Shown one piece after another: positions 1 to 6,126 of a DNA stretch of 29,814 bases. Origin of the DNA: a virus; IMG/VR virus record IMGVR_UViG_3300009149_000184, positions 1-29,814 of that record; one strand, 5' to 3'. Positions within the stretch are counted from its first letter, which is position 1. The number at the start of each line of letters is the position of its first letter. Both the position numbers and the translations under genes were made by a program. The notes under the pieces were generated by a model. That model worked only from the letters and a program-made list of their open reading frames with translations, was not told the DNA's origin and did not search any database.

Positions 1-464
1 GCATTGGAAGTTTTTATCAAGGTGGTAGAGTTTTTAATATATCAGGTGAGACCATTTGGATTATATCAACTGATGATGTTGGTTATAAGTGGGGGTGTAC
101 AGGTTCAACAGCAGCATATTCTGCTGCTTTTCCTGATGATAATAATAGAGCAGTTGGAGATGGTTTAAATAATACTAATTTGATCACAGGTATAACTTGT
201 ATAGATTATGAGTATGCTGCTAAGTGGTGTAAAGAATATACAGGTGGTGGATATAATGATTGGTGGTTGCCGAGTTATGATGAACTCCATTTAGCGTGGA
301 ATGTTAGAACAGATATAGGATGGGTAGGTGGTAATCATTGGACTTCATCATTTGGTAATGGAACAACAAGATCACCAGTGCTACTATTATATTCAACTAG
401 CAACCCCATCACGGTGGGAGTTCAGTTTAGTAATAAAGTTAGAGCAGTTAGAATAGGAACTTAA
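1..464 (+). CDS. DUF1566 (Lcl C-terminal-like) tail-fibre/adhesin protein, 5' partial
   Basis: The reading frame is open from the first base (first full codon at position 3) to TAA at 462-464, so the gene starts upstream of the window and about 153 C-terminal residues are seen. The sequence carries the hallmarks of DUF1566: AAKWC, then GGYNDWWLPSYDEL, then HWTSSFG, and a closing VRAVRIGT. This domain has a C-type-lectin-like fold and is common at the tips of phage fibres and in surface adhesins. I infer a receptor-binding or fibre-tip role, supported by the LamG-like gene nearby. A TTG at 180 could be taken as a start, but the domain clearly continues upstream of it, so that start is wrong. 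The catalytic or ligand specificity cannot be read from the sequence. Confidence 0.8.
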   Translation, partial: IGSFYQGGRVFNISGETIWIISTDDVGYKWGCTGSTAAYSAAFPDDNNRAVGDGLNNTNLITGITCIDYEYAAKWCKEYTGGGYNDWWLPSYDELHLAWNVRTDIGWVGGNHWTSSFGNGTTRSPVLLLYSTSNPITVGVQFSNKVRAVRIGT

Positions 465-466
465 AA

Positions 467-571
467 AAATAAATGAAGGAAAATAATTATGGGAGCAGGA
501 GAATGGATTGCCCTTATAGGACTTGTATTGTTTTGGGCTGTAACACTAATAACTTTTTGGGTAAGAATAGG
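467..571 (+). repeat. Diverged direct repeat: leader plus start of a small membrane-protein gene (copy 1; copy 2 at 839-943)
   Basis: The leader AATAAATGAAGGAAAATAATT before the ATG at 489 recurs with one change before the ATG at 861. The similarity continues into both genes through the membrane segment. The two copies lie 372 bp apart. This marks a local duplication of a small membrane-protein gene. Confidence 0.75.
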
Positions 572-653
572 AGTTCCTTATCAATTAAACGCTGCTGGAA
601 CAATAGGTCAAATATCATCACATTTGGGTTATGATAGATGGGATGATGATTAA
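489..653 (+). CDS. Small membrane protein, truncated paralogue of the gene at 861
   Basis: A 54-residue frame from ATG 489 to TAA 651-653. Residues 7-25 (IALIGLVLFWAVTLITFWV) form one strong transmembrane helix, followed by a short polar tail ending WDDD. The N-terminal 27 residues match the gene at 861 closely (shared IALIGL, FW, TLITFWVRI), but the coiled-coil C-terminal half of that paralogue is missing here. The missing half appears to sit downstream at 1169-1333. The A-rich leader is the same as that of the paralogue. Its position between fibre genes would suit a small holin- or spanin-like membrane protein, but that is only inference. Confidence 0.6.
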   Translation: MGAGEWIALIGLVLFWAVTLITFWVRIGVPYQLNAAGTIGQISSHLGYDRWDDD

Positions 654-678
654 AAAATATATATAAATTAAAAATGTT

Positions 679-858
679 ATGGAAGATTTAGAAAATATGT
701 TGTTTGATTATACTTTTATTAGTGGTGCTACAATAGAAATGTGGAGAGAAGATCAATGGGGAACTCCTTTTGAAATAGAATATATTGAGTATCTTTTGAA
801 AAACCATAAAAAGATTGAGAGAAAAAGAAAATTACAAAAAATAAATGAGGGAAAATAA
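679..858 (+). CDS. Hypothetical 59-aa protein
   Basis: ATG 679 opens a 59-residue frame ending TAA 856-858, two bases before the ATG of the next gene. The N-terminal part is acidic (MEDLENMLFDY) and the C-terminal part is strongly basic (KNHKKIERKRKLQK). I do not recognise a family. The tight spacing to the gene at 861 suggests co-translation. It lies inside the segment that seems to have been inserted into the paralogous membrane-protein gene. A tandem-duplication explanation would not bring this extra gene, so it probably travelled with the inserted cassette. Confidence 0.5.
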   Translation: MEDLENMLFDYTFISGATIEMWREDQWGTPFEIEYIEYLLKNHKKIERKRKLQKINEGK

Positions 859-860
859 TT

Positions 861-1166
861 ATGACACCAGGAGAATACATCGCCCTAATCGGGCTTATAA
901 TGTTTTGGATAATAACCCTAATAACGTTTTGGGTTAGAATAAAAATCAATCTAGCCGAATTGGATATTAAAATTAAAAATGTGGATAAAAAACTAGATGC
1001 ACATATTGCTTGGGGTTTAGGTGAGTTCTTAAAAAATGAACAAAAGTTCACTACTATAGCGTCCGATTTGAAAGATAATTATAAAGAACTTGTGAATAAG
1101 ATTGATATACTAATAGATAAGTTCGCAGATTTTAGAGTGTATCTAGAAAAGAAAGTTAAAGATTAA
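861..1166 (+). CDS. Small N-terminally anchored membrane protein with coiled-coil tail
   Basis: 101 residues. Residues 7-25 form a transmembrane helix (IALIGLIMFWIITLITFWV). The remainder is a charged heptad-like helix (DIKIKNVDKKLDAHI, then SDLKDNYKELVNKIDILID), so a coiled coil on one side of the membrane is likely. It is the intact member of a duplicated pair: its N-terminal half matches the gene at 489 and its C-terminal half matches the remnant at 1169-1333. No catalytic motif is seen. The size and topology would fit a lysis accessory or a membrane-bound phage protein; I do not assign a function. Confidence 0.65.
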   Translation: MTPGEYIALIGLIMFWIITLITFWVRIKINLAELDIKIKNVDKKLDAHIAWGLGEFLKNEQKFTTIASDLKDNYKELVNKIDILIDKFADFRVYLEKKVKD

Positions 1167-1168
1167 AC

Positions 1169-1333
1169 GATGTTAGATGGGGTGAATTAGAACAATCAAA
1201 AAATTTAAATAAGTTCAACGCAATAAATAGTGAAATCAAAGACAACTATAAAGATTTGGTTATTAAAATTGATGTGTTGATAGAAAAGTTTTCAACTTTT
1301 CAAATCTACGCAAAAAAAAACTTTCGTAAGTAA
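1169..1333 (+). pseudogene. C-terminal remnant of a paralogue of the membrane coiled-coil gene at 861
   Basis: An open frame with no usable start encodes DVRWGELEQSKNLNKFNAIN and then SEIKDNYKDLVIKIDVLIEK, which parallels SDLKDNYKELVNKIDILIDK in the gene at 861. It ends in TAA 1331-1333, which overlaps the ATG of the next gene (TAATG), as in translationally coupled genes. Joined to the truncated gene at 489-653 it would rebuild a full-length paralogue. Both broken ends carry TAGATGGG (635-642 and 1174-1181). I read it as the detached 3' half of an interrupted gene. Reinitiation after the upstream stop cannot be excluded. Confidence 0.6.
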
Positions 1334-2244
1334 TGGTAAATGAAGTTATATTTAATAGTGTGAATGGTGAAGTTGTTAGAAGAACTGATGATGATTTAGT
1401 TATATTTACACCTTGGAATGCTGGACTTTTAACATATTGGCAGAGTTATATTGATAAAACATCTGGATTTTGGCAATATGCTCCTGGATCAAATACAACT
1501 TCCAACCCCCATATATGGTATGAAAATGATCACAATGGAACATCAGGACCATCTAACGGAGCACTACTACCTACAAATCCGTACCCTTTTCCTACATCTT
1601 CTTGGCCTGATAATTTCGCTTCTTTTAGAGCATACCCTTTAGATGATTATACGGTATATACAACAAGGGCAATTTATGGTATATCACAAGCAAATCACGG
1701 TTTAGATACTGGTGATTTTAGTATATTCTTTTGGTTCAAGGCTTGTGATACAACATATTATGCTCCTGCTAATTGGAGCACATATCACACTTGGCCCTAT
1801 AATGTAGGTTATTTCGGTTTAGGACCATATAATTCATCAACTAAAAAGAATAACTTTAATTTTTGGACCATTGCTGGTGATTATGTTTTAAGTCATAATG
1901 GAGGAGAAACCACGGTGGCATCTGGAACTTTAACAAATGGAACTTGGTATCATTTAGGTATAGTAAAAAGTGGATCCAACTTAAAGATATATTTGAATAA
2001 CACTTTAACACACAATATAGCAACAACCAACCCTGATAATGATAAAATCTTTATTATGAACTTTCAAAACGAAAGTGATTTATTCGCACCAACAGGTAGT
2101 GGTGATTGGGAAGCACAAACATATAATTTTATAGGAACTGGTGGGTGGCAAACAGGAGATCCAAAATCAAGTATGAGTGGAATATACATATATAATGTTG
2201 GTGTTGGTGAAGATGTTAGAAACTATTTATATAATAACACATAA
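1333..2244 (+). CDS. LamG/concanavalin-like jelly-roll domain protein, probable tail-fibre lectin
   Basis: 303 residues. The second half reads as a LamG-type (Laminin_G_3-like) beta-sandwich: DTGDFSIFFWFKA near residue 128, then WYHLGIVKSGSNLKIYLNN at about 205-223, the usual strand pattern of this fold, then a Gly-rich end and YIYNVGVGEDV. The first 120 residues are rich in Trp, Tyr, Pro and Asn and are not recognised. LamG domains bind glycans, and in phages they are found on fibre and spike proteins, so I infer receptor binding. The start ATG overlaps the stop of the remnant upstream. A strong terminator follows four bases after the stop. Confidence 0.7.
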   Translation: MVNEVIFNSVNGEVVRRTDDDLVIFTPWNAGLLTYWQSYIDKTSGFWQYAPGSNTTSNPHIWYENDHNGTSGPSNGALLPTNPYPFPTSSWPDNFASFRAYPLDDYTVYTTRAIYGISQANHGLDTGDFSIFFWFKACDTTYYAPANWSTYHTWPYNVGYFGLGPYNSSTKKNNFNFWTIAGDYVLSHNGGETTVASGTLTNGTWYHLGIVKSGSNLKIYLNNTLTHNIATTNPDNDKIFIMNFQNESDLFAPTGSGDWEAQTYNFIGTGGWQTGDPKSSMSGIYIYNVGVGEDVRNYLYNNT

Positions 2245-2247
2245 CTT

Positions 2248-2278
2248 AAAAAACCCTCAGGACGAGGGTTTTTTTTTT
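2248..2278 (+). terminator. Rho-independent terminator, probably bidirectional
   Basis: Stem CCCTC (2254-2258) pairs with GAGGG (2264-2268) around the loop AGGAC, flanked by six A on the left and ten T on the right. It closes the fibre-region transcript. The A run also makes it usable by reverse transcripts from the minus-strand gene at 2387-2749. Confidence 0.85.
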
Positions 2279-2296
2279 GATATGAAAACAAAAATC

Positions 2297-2357
2297 TTGA
2301 AGATGTGTGATACAAAAAAATAATTTATGCCAAAAAAATAATGAACTACATCTTCAA
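2297..2357 (-). other. Long-loop inverted repeat downstream of the minus-strand sigma gene
   Basis: TTGAAGATGT (2297-2306) and ACATCTTCAA (2348-2357) are perfect 10-bp arms separated by 41 A/T-rich bases. Read on the minus strand, a T-rich tract follows the second arm. It could be a weak terminator or a protein-binding site; the long loop makes either uncertain. Confidence 0.3.
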
Positions 2358-2386
2358 ACATATATATAAAAAAATTGAGTTTTAGT

Positions 2387-2749
2387 TTAAGAATAATCAA
2401 AATTAGATAAACTTACTTTTGGTATAGTTTCGTAGTTAGTTCTACTTTGACGATCAAGATAGATGTTATATATTTTAGTATAACTCCTTTTACCTCTTTC
2501 AGTGAAATAAGCAAAGACACCCGCAGGGTTATACTTATCACAATCAACCAACCTCCAACTTTCCATCATCATACAATATGCTTCTTGGACCTGATCATCG
2601 TGAAAGTCAGTTATGAAAAATGCTGCTTTGTTTTTTAAGTTGTCAGCAATCAAGTAGAAATACTCCGATAATTTTTCGGACGCCTTACCCTTACCCTTAC
2701 ACACAACAAGTTCAAAATATAAATCTTCTGGTTTTAAATATACTGCCAT
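2387..2749 (-). CDS. T4 gp55-like late sigma factor (putative)
   Basis: 120 residues on the minus strand, ATG at 2747-2749. The core reads DFHDDQVQEAYCMMMESWRL, then YNPAGVFAYFTERGKRSYTK. This is the sigma region-2 pattern of T4 gp55-type proteins: (D)xxQEA, a helix, then D.KYxNPxAYxT followed by a basic helix. The family directs RNA polymerase to short -10-only late promoters of TATAAATA type. It is shorter than T4 gp55 (about 185 residues) and lacks most of the C-terminal part that contacts the sliding clamp. It is the only convincing minus-strand gene here, convergent with the fibre genes and divergent from the accessory block. Assignment is by motif pattern only. Confidence 0.55.
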   Translation of the reverse strand: MAVYLKPEDLYFELVVCKGKGKASEKLSEYFYLIADNLKNKAAFFITDFHDDQVQEAYCMMMESWRLVDCDKYNPAGVFAYFTERGKRSYTKIYNIYLDRQSRTNYETIPKVSLSNFDYS

Positions 2750-2818
2750 AATTAGTTATATACATTTTTTATGTTTTTGACTATTTTAATTTTTTTTATT
2801 TGAAAAAAAACCAGAAAT
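2750..2818. other. Divergent intergenic region between the sigma gene and the accessory block
   Basis: A/T-only stretch rich in T runs and A runs. It must hold the promoter of the minus-strand sigma gene. I cannot point to a convincing flavobacterial TTG/TAnnTTTG pair. Confidence 0.4.
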
Positions 2819-2870
2819 TAGCAAACCTTTTATATTTTTAACACTATAAAACTATAAACACATAAAAAAA
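2819..2870 (+). repeat. 52-bp perfect direct repeat, copy 1 (promoter-leader module)
   Basis: Positions 2819-2870 are identical to 3219-3270, exactly 400 bp apart. Each copy starts with TAGCAAACC and runs through ACACTATAAAACTATAAACA to an A run just before a gatATG start. In copy 2 the first three bases are the stop codon of the acetyltransferase gene. A third, diverged copy lies at 3912-3966. Confidence 0.9.
2821..2842 (+). promoter_or_regulatory. Promoter-like motif GCAAACC-TTTTATATTTTTAAC
   Basis: Matches the repeated window motif (C/T)AAAC-N-TTTTATATATATAA with a T run in place of the last TATA. It starts 59 bases before the ATG at 2880 and is copied at 3221-3242. Confidence 0.5.
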
Positions 2871-2879
2871 TATTAAGAT

Positions 2880-3221
2880 ATGAAAAAAAAATGGAGTATG
2901 TGGGACACCTTGATGATGACAAGTCAGTATCCTATGAAAAGAAAAGACGGCATATACCTTTATGAGCCCGAAGATTATGTGAGTTGCTTGTTATGTTATA
3001 GGAAAGGACAACTCGTTGGGACATTGAACCATTACAACATAGACATACCTGAGTTTAGGGAAAAGAAAGGCAATGTGTTCATCGTAGTTAAACCATTGTA
3101 TCAAGGGAAAGGTATAGCGACAAAGTTATTAGAAATGGGTATTGAGAAGTTCAACATAAACCTTGATAATCAAACTTATACAAAGGATGGAAAACTTTTT
3201 TTGAAAAAGTTTAAGAAATAG
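2880..3221 (+). CDS. Small GNAT-family N-acetyltransferase
   Basis: 113 residues. VKPLYQGKGIATKLLEMGIE at about residues 72-91 is GNAT motif A, with the Q/R-x-x-G-x-G/A loop that binds the pyrophosphate of acetyl-CoA; the preceding hydrophobic strand (NVFIVV) and the C-terminal LFLKKF are also typical. The substrate is unknown; phage GNATs are known to modify proteins, small molecules or DNA-linked amino groups. The start is set by the gatATG context shared by the block. The gene lies between two perfect 52-bp direct repeats, so it looks like a self-contained cassette with its own leader. Confidence 0.7.
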   Translation: MKKKWSMWDTLMMTSQYPMKRKDGIYLYEPEDYVSCLLCYRKGQLVGTLNHYNIDIPEFREKKGNVFIVVKPLYQGKGIATKLLEMGIEKFNINLDNQTYTKDGKLFLKKFKK

Positions 3222-3270
3222 CAAACCTTTTATATTTTTAACACTATAAAACTATAAACACATAAAAAAA
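3219..3270 (+). repeat. 52-bp perfect direct repeat, copy 2 (promoter-leader module)
   Basis: Identical to 2819-2870. It begins at the TAG of the acetyltransferase gene and ends three bases before the ATG at 3274. It contains the second copy of the promoter-like motif (3221-3242). Confidence 0.9.
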
Positions 3271-3273
3271 GAT

Positions 3274-3873
3274 ATGAAAACAAAAGATTTGAAAAGTGAA
3301 ACAACTTGCCCCCTATGTGGAAAGGCATTGTTGATGGACACATACAGAAACTACGGTGATAAGGTAGTATTACACTTCTGTAAGTGCGGTTATGGTTATC
3401 AAAAGTTTTACAGACAAGATGAGAAGAGCAGAACATATTTACACCAAGAGGTATGGGCTGGTATAAGTTGGAATAGAAGCAAACATAATAGTGAAGAGCC
3501 TTTAGGTTATAAATACACATCAAGTTGGATGAGAAAACATTTTACAGAGGACGAGCCTGTGGTTAAAAAATACGATAACAAGGGCAGACTAAGGGAAGAA
3601 AGGTATGTCACAAGGCGTTTAGATAAACCATCAAAGGTAATGTTTTTCGCAGACGGTAGAATACAATTTTTGGCGTTCAAGGACTTAACGAAATGGCACA
3701 ACCCTTTAGGACCAAGTGAGATTACATACTCATCAAAACCATACAAAGTGAAAGAAGAACATTACATCTTGAACAACACCTATATCAAAAAGGAAAACTG
3801 GTTGAAAGACACCGAGGTTATCAAAACACAAAGAAGAAAGAAACTGGAACAGATAAGTAAATCAGTGAGTTAG
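3274..3873 (+). CDS. Zinc-ribbon protein of unknown function
   Basis: 199 residues. The N-terminus has CPLCGKALL (two Cys at about 12 and 15), then HFCKCGYGYQ (Cys at about 36 and 38), a CxxC...CxC metal-binding knuckle. The rest is rich in Lys, Arg, Tyr and Trp and is probably nucleic-acid-facing, but I do not recognise a domain. Its leader is the second copy of the 52-bp repeat, so its expression should match that of the acetyltransferase gene. A third leader module follows it. Alternative reading frames on the minus strand here are shorter and lack initiation context. Confidence 0.6.
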   Translation: MKTKDLKSETTCPLCGKALLMDTYRNYGDKVVLHFCKCGYGYQKFYRQDEKSRTYLHQEVWAGISWNRSKHNSEEPLGYKYTSSWMRKHFTEDEPVVKKYDNKGRLREERYVTRRLDKPSKVMFFADGRIQFLAFKDLTKWHNPLGPSEITYSSKPYKVKEEHYILNNTYIKKENWLKDTEVIKTQRRKKLEQISKSVS

Positions 3874-3913
3874 AAAAAAATTTGAAAAAACTTTCAAAAA
3901 ACAGGTTTTAGAG

Positions 3914-3936
3914 CAAACTTTTTTAATATATAACAC
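3914..3936 (+). promoter_or_regulatory. Promoter-like motif GCAAACT-TTTTTAATATATAACAC (third leader copy)
   Basis: Diverged copy of the leader repeat, keeping GCAAAC, a T run, ATATATAACACTATAAAA and then ACATAAACACA before gatATG at 3974. Such conservation in a gap between genes suggests a promoter. Confidence 0.5.
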
Positions 3937-3973
3937 TATAAAAACATAAACACACAAAAATAAAATAATAGAT

Positions 3974-4156
3974 ATGAAAAGTAAAGCAGAAATTACAAGG
4001 TATAGGAATAAGTTAGAAAAGGCTGATAATAGTAGAGCCGCAAATTATAAGGAAGAGGATGAAGAGATAAGGAATAAGATTAGAAATTGGCTTCCTGATG
4101 AAAAATCTTTACAGACAGATGAAAAGATAAATCAATTGGTTGAAAAATTAAAATAA
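3974..4156 (+). CDS. Hypothetical 60-aa charged helical protein
   Basis: A short, highly charged and probably all-helical protein (MKSKAEITRYRNKLEKADNS, later DEKINQLVEKLK). No family is recognised. It starts in the gatATGaaa context behind the third leader copy, which supports expression. The following gene starts four bases after its stop, so the two are probably co-translated. Confidence 0.55.
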   Translation: MKSKAEITRYRNKLEKADNSRAANYKEEDEEIRNKIRNWLPDEKSLQTDEKINQLVEKLK

Positions 4157-4160
4157 GATT

Positions 4161-4388
4161 ATGGATATGAATATGAAATTAGAATATATCGGACAAGCAG
4201 ACCAATTCTACCTGTTTAAATATAAGGTGGATGGTGAAGATGAAATTACAAGAGTGAGAAAGATAAATGATGGTAAGAATTATGAATTGAGTATTGGGTT
4301 TGGAGACTTCAGGACTAAGATGATAATTGATAGTTTAAGCCGTATGGGGAGAGATGTAACGAACCAAATAGGAAAAGATGAGGCATAG
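4161..4388 (+). CDS. Hypothetical 75-aa protein
   Basis: 75 residues from ATG 4161. Two further in-frame ATGs lie at 4167 and 4173. The one at 4167 sits in the gatATG context preferred in this block and may be the real start. The middle section alternates hydrophobic and charged residues as in a small beta-rich fold (QFYLFKYKVDGEDEITRVRK), followed by a short helix. I do not recognise it. It is coupled to the gene upstream and followed by a small hairpin. Confidence 0.5.
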   Translation: MDMNMKLEYIGQADQFYLFKYKVDGEDEITRVRKINDGKNYELSIGFGDFRTKMIIDSLSRMGRDVTNQIGKDEA

Positions 4389-4393
4389 TATAG

Positions 4394-4413
4394 TAAGAGG
4401 CTAAAACCTCTTA
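4394..4413 (+). other. Stem-loop between accessory genes
   Basis: TAAGAGG (4394-4400) pairs with CCTCTTA (4407-4413) around CTAAAA. Only a broken T run follows (CCTTTTAAA), so it is a weak terminator at best, or an RNA-stability hairpin. Confidence 0.45.
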
Positions 4414-4455
4414 GAACCTTTTAAAACAATTAACAATTAAAAAAAAATTACAGAT

Positions 4456-4776
4456 ATGAAAAGAACAAAAAGAGTATGGACAGATGAAGTGAGAAACTTA
4501 TTATGGGCAAAAATGAAAAAAGAACTAACCAATGACCCTGATTATTTGAATACGCAAGAGTGGTATTATTGGGCTGCTGCTTATGCAGATGTTGTAGGAG
4601 CAAAGAGTTGGATGGCAGTATCATTACAGGTATTATACGGCTTGGGAAAACAGAATTATATTATCAAGAACAGGGAACAGGTCCAGATAGAAAATCAGTT
4701 ATATGCACAAAAATACGGTATTTATAACATACCATTTAACACCAAGTTATACAAGCCTAAAAAAGTAAAAGTATAA
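4456..4776 (+). CDS. Hypothetical 106-aa protein
   Basis: 106 residues, start in the gatATGaaa context. It is rich in aromatic residues, with a Trp/Tyr cluster (NTQEWYYWAAAYADVV at about residues 32-47), and has basic ends (KPKKVKV). A small helical DNA-binding fold is possible but not shown. The stop overlaps the start of the next gene by one base (TAATG), so the two are translationally coupled. No family is recognised. Confidence 0.55.
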   Translation: MKRTKRVWTDEVRNLLWAKMKKELTNDPDYLNTQEWYYWAAAYADVVGAKSWMAVSLQVLYGLGKQNYIIKNREQVQIENQLYAQKYGIYNIPFNTKLYKPKKVKV

Positions 4777-5030
4777 TGGAAATAGAAATAAAATATACTG
4801 AGCCTGGCATTTGTCCTGTATGTGAAGCAATGGCATTAGAATATACAGACCAAGAAGGTCGTGATGATTATATGGACTTGGAGTTGACTTGGAGTTGTAA
4901 CAATTGTGGAGCAATTGGAGTTGAAGGGTATAGAATGACTTTTATGGAACATTTTGACGTTGTGCCTGATGAGAAACTTTATTTGAAGATGCAAAAAAAA
5001 CAAAAATTAGAAAAAATTGAAAAGATATGA
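4776..5030 (+). CDS. Zinc-ribbon protein, 84 aa
   Basis: CPVCEAMAL (Cys at about 13 and 16) and CNNCGAIGVEGYRMTF (Cys at about 41 and 44) form a classical CxxC-CxxC zinc ribbon with a beta-hairpin. The middle is acidic (DQEGRDDYMDLELTW). The role is unknown; small phage zinc ribbons are often transcription or replication accessory factors. The start overlaps the preceding stop (TAATG), and its own stop TGA overlaps the next ATG. It shares the metal-knuckle pattern, but not obvious sequence, with the proteins at 3274 and 6593. Confidence 0.6.
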   Translation: MEIEIKYTEPGICPVCEAMALEYTDQEGRDDYMDLELTWSCNNCGAIGVEGYRMTFMEHFDVVPDEKLYLKMQKKQKLEKIEKI

Positions 5031-5221
5031 AAAAGAAAAAATTAGATGATTGGTGGAATACACCATTTAATAAATGGGAATACGATGAGTATTACAAGTT
5101 CAAGAGGAAAGTTAGAACAACAGATAAGCAGATACAAGAGGACTTTTGGCAAGGTATAGAAGAATCCATAGAGAATTATAACGAAACAATTGAAGATAAC
5201 CAAGACTTCTTTGATAAATAA
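5027..5221 (+). CDS. Hypothetical 64-aa protein
   Basis: 64 residues with the gatATGaaa start overlapping the previous stop by four bases (ATGA). The N-terminus is basic and rich in Trp and Tyr (KKKKLDDWWNTPFNKWEYDE); the C-terminus is acidic (NYNETIEDNQDFFDK). No domain is recognised. A minus-strand frame here is hydrophobic but lacks a plausible start and conflicts with the tight forward gene order. Confidence 0.5.
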   Translation: MKKKKLDDWWNTPFNKWEYDEYYKFKRKVRTTDKQIQEDFWQGIEESIENYNETIEDNQDFFDK

Positions 5222-5238
5222 AAAAAAACACAAAAGAA

Positions 5239-5448
5239 ATGAAATACAAGAAAGACAAAATTGACAGAGCACCCGTAAGTTTATTACTAAATGAAGATTT
5301 ACTTAATAAAGTTAAAGTATATTGTATGTTTAAGAAGAAAGCCTTTTCAACCACGGTTGAAGATTTACTTTTGACATATTACTTGACACATAAAGAAGAT
5401 GTGGATAAGGCAAATAACCTATACGATAGTATAGAAAAAAACAATTAA
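5239..5448 (+). CDS. Ribbon-helix-helix-like small DNA-binding protein
   Basis: 69 residues. The order is a short basic N-terminus, a beta strand (APVSLLLN, residues 11-18), helix A (EDLLNKVKVYCMFKKKA) and helix B (STTVEDLLLTYYLTHK). This is the MetJ/Arc ribbon-helix-helix layout, in which dimers insert the paired strands into the DNA major groove. It is followed within seven bases by a winged-helix gene, so the pair may be a local regulatory unit. Its start does not have the GATATG context of its neighbours (it is AGAAATG). Confidence 0.55.
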   Translation: MKYKKDKIDRAPVSLLLNEDLLNKVKVYCMFKKKAFSTTVEDLLLTYYLTHKEDVDKANNLYDSIEKNN

Positions 5449-5454
5449 AATGAT

Positions 5455-5763
5455 ATGAAAAGAAAGAATTACACCAAAGAAGATTATGAAGCAGTAGCAG
5501 ATTACTTTTTTGAAAACAAAGACAAGACTATTTCAGGTGAAAAGATTAAACAATTGTTCGGTTTGACCACCGTTAAATTACAAGCAATTATTCACGACCT
5601 TAGAGTTGATAATAAACCAATCATTTCATTAGGTAGAAATGGTTATAAATTGACCGAAGATAAAGATGAAGTTATGAAAACTTATATGAGTTTGGTTGAA
5701 AGAGCAAAAAGTATATTGGTAGCAGCAAATGGGTTAAAAGATTATATGGAACATCAGGAATAA
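5455..5763 (+). CDS. Winged helix-turn-helix protein
   Basis: 102 residues. ISGEKIKQLFGLTTVKLQAI (about residues 26-45) is a helix-turn-helix, followed by a wing (KPIISLGRNGYKLTED). This resembles HTH_11/DprA-type winged helices that read DNA through the second helix. The C-terminal third (SLVERAKSILVAANGLKDYM) is a helix that may dimerise. It lies immediately upstream of a promoter-like motif and a pentamer array, so it could regulate that region. The start is in the gatATGaaa context. Confidence 0.6.
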   Translation: MKRKNYTKEDYEAVADYFFENKDKTISGEKIKQLFGLTTVKLQAIIHDLRVDNKPIISLGRNGYKLTEDKDEVMKTYMSLVERAKSILVAANGLKDYMEHQE

Positions 5764-5765
5764 AT

Positions 5766-5787
5766 CAAACTTTTTTGAAATATAGGA
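5766..5787 (+). promoter_or_regulatory. Promoter-like motif TCAAACT-TTTTTGAAATATAGGA
   Basis: Diverged member of the (C/T)AAAC-N-TTTTATATATATAA series, in the 72-bp gap before the DUF6291 gene. It is weaker than the other copies. Confidence 0.35.
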
Positions 5788-5789
5788 CA

Positions 5790-5817
5790 ATAACATAACA
5801 TAACATAACATATGTTA
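5790..5817 (+). repeat. Pentamer array (ATAAC)x4 ending in palindrome TAACATATGTTA
   Basis: Four perfect ATAAC units (5790-5809) run into the 12-bp palindrome TAACATATGTTA (5806-5817). A related palindrome and a second pentamer array lie just after the DUF6291 gene. It may be an iteron-type binding site. Confidence 0.75.
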
Positions 5818-5835
5818 AAAAAATAAAAGATAGAT

Positions 5836-6126
5836 ATGAAACTTAGTAAAGATGGGTTGAACAAGCCCGCATTCCAGATGTATAACAAGTATATACATCA
5901 AATTGAAGAATTGACTGACGAAGAAGCAGGAAGATTGTTTAAACATATATTTAGATATGTAAATGATTTAGAACCACCTGAGTTAGAAGATAGGTTGTTA
6001 AAGGTAGTATTCAAGAACATCAAAGAAGATTTGAAAAATGACTTGGAGAAATACATAAACGCCTGTAAATTAAAATCATTGGGAGGTAAAAATGCGATGG
6101 CTAAAAGATACGGCAAGAAAACATAG
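5836..6126 (+). CDS. DUF6291-domain protein (replisome-organiser N-terminal type), short form
   Basis: 96 residues matching the DUF6291 pattern: AFQMYNKYIHQIEELTDEEA, then GRLFKHIFRYVNDLEPPEL, then VFKNIKEDLKNDLEKY, and the closing basic SLGGKNAMAKR. In many phages and prophages this domain is the N-terminus of replication-initiation or replisome-organiser proteins and is followed by a low-complexity linker and a DNA-binding domain. Here only the DUF6291 module is present and the frame stops at TAG 6124-6126, so it is either a natural short form or a truncated initiator. Pentamer arrays flank the gene on both sides, which supports a link to an origin, but that is inference. Confidence 0.65.
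   Translation: MKLSKDGLNKPAFQMYNKYIHQIEELTDEEAGRLFKHIFRYVNDLEPPELEDRLLKVVFKNIKEDLKNDLEKYINACKLKSLGGKNAMAKRYGKKT

Noticed and set aside
1-464. Diversity-generating retroelement target (DUF1566 lectin fold)
   Set aside because: No reverse transcriptase, no Avd-like gene and no template repeat with A-specific changes is seen in the window.
3230-3523. Minus-strand open frame opposite the zinc-ribbon gene
   Set aside because: It lies across the leader repeat and the start of a forward gene with good context, and its composition is typical of an antisense shadow.
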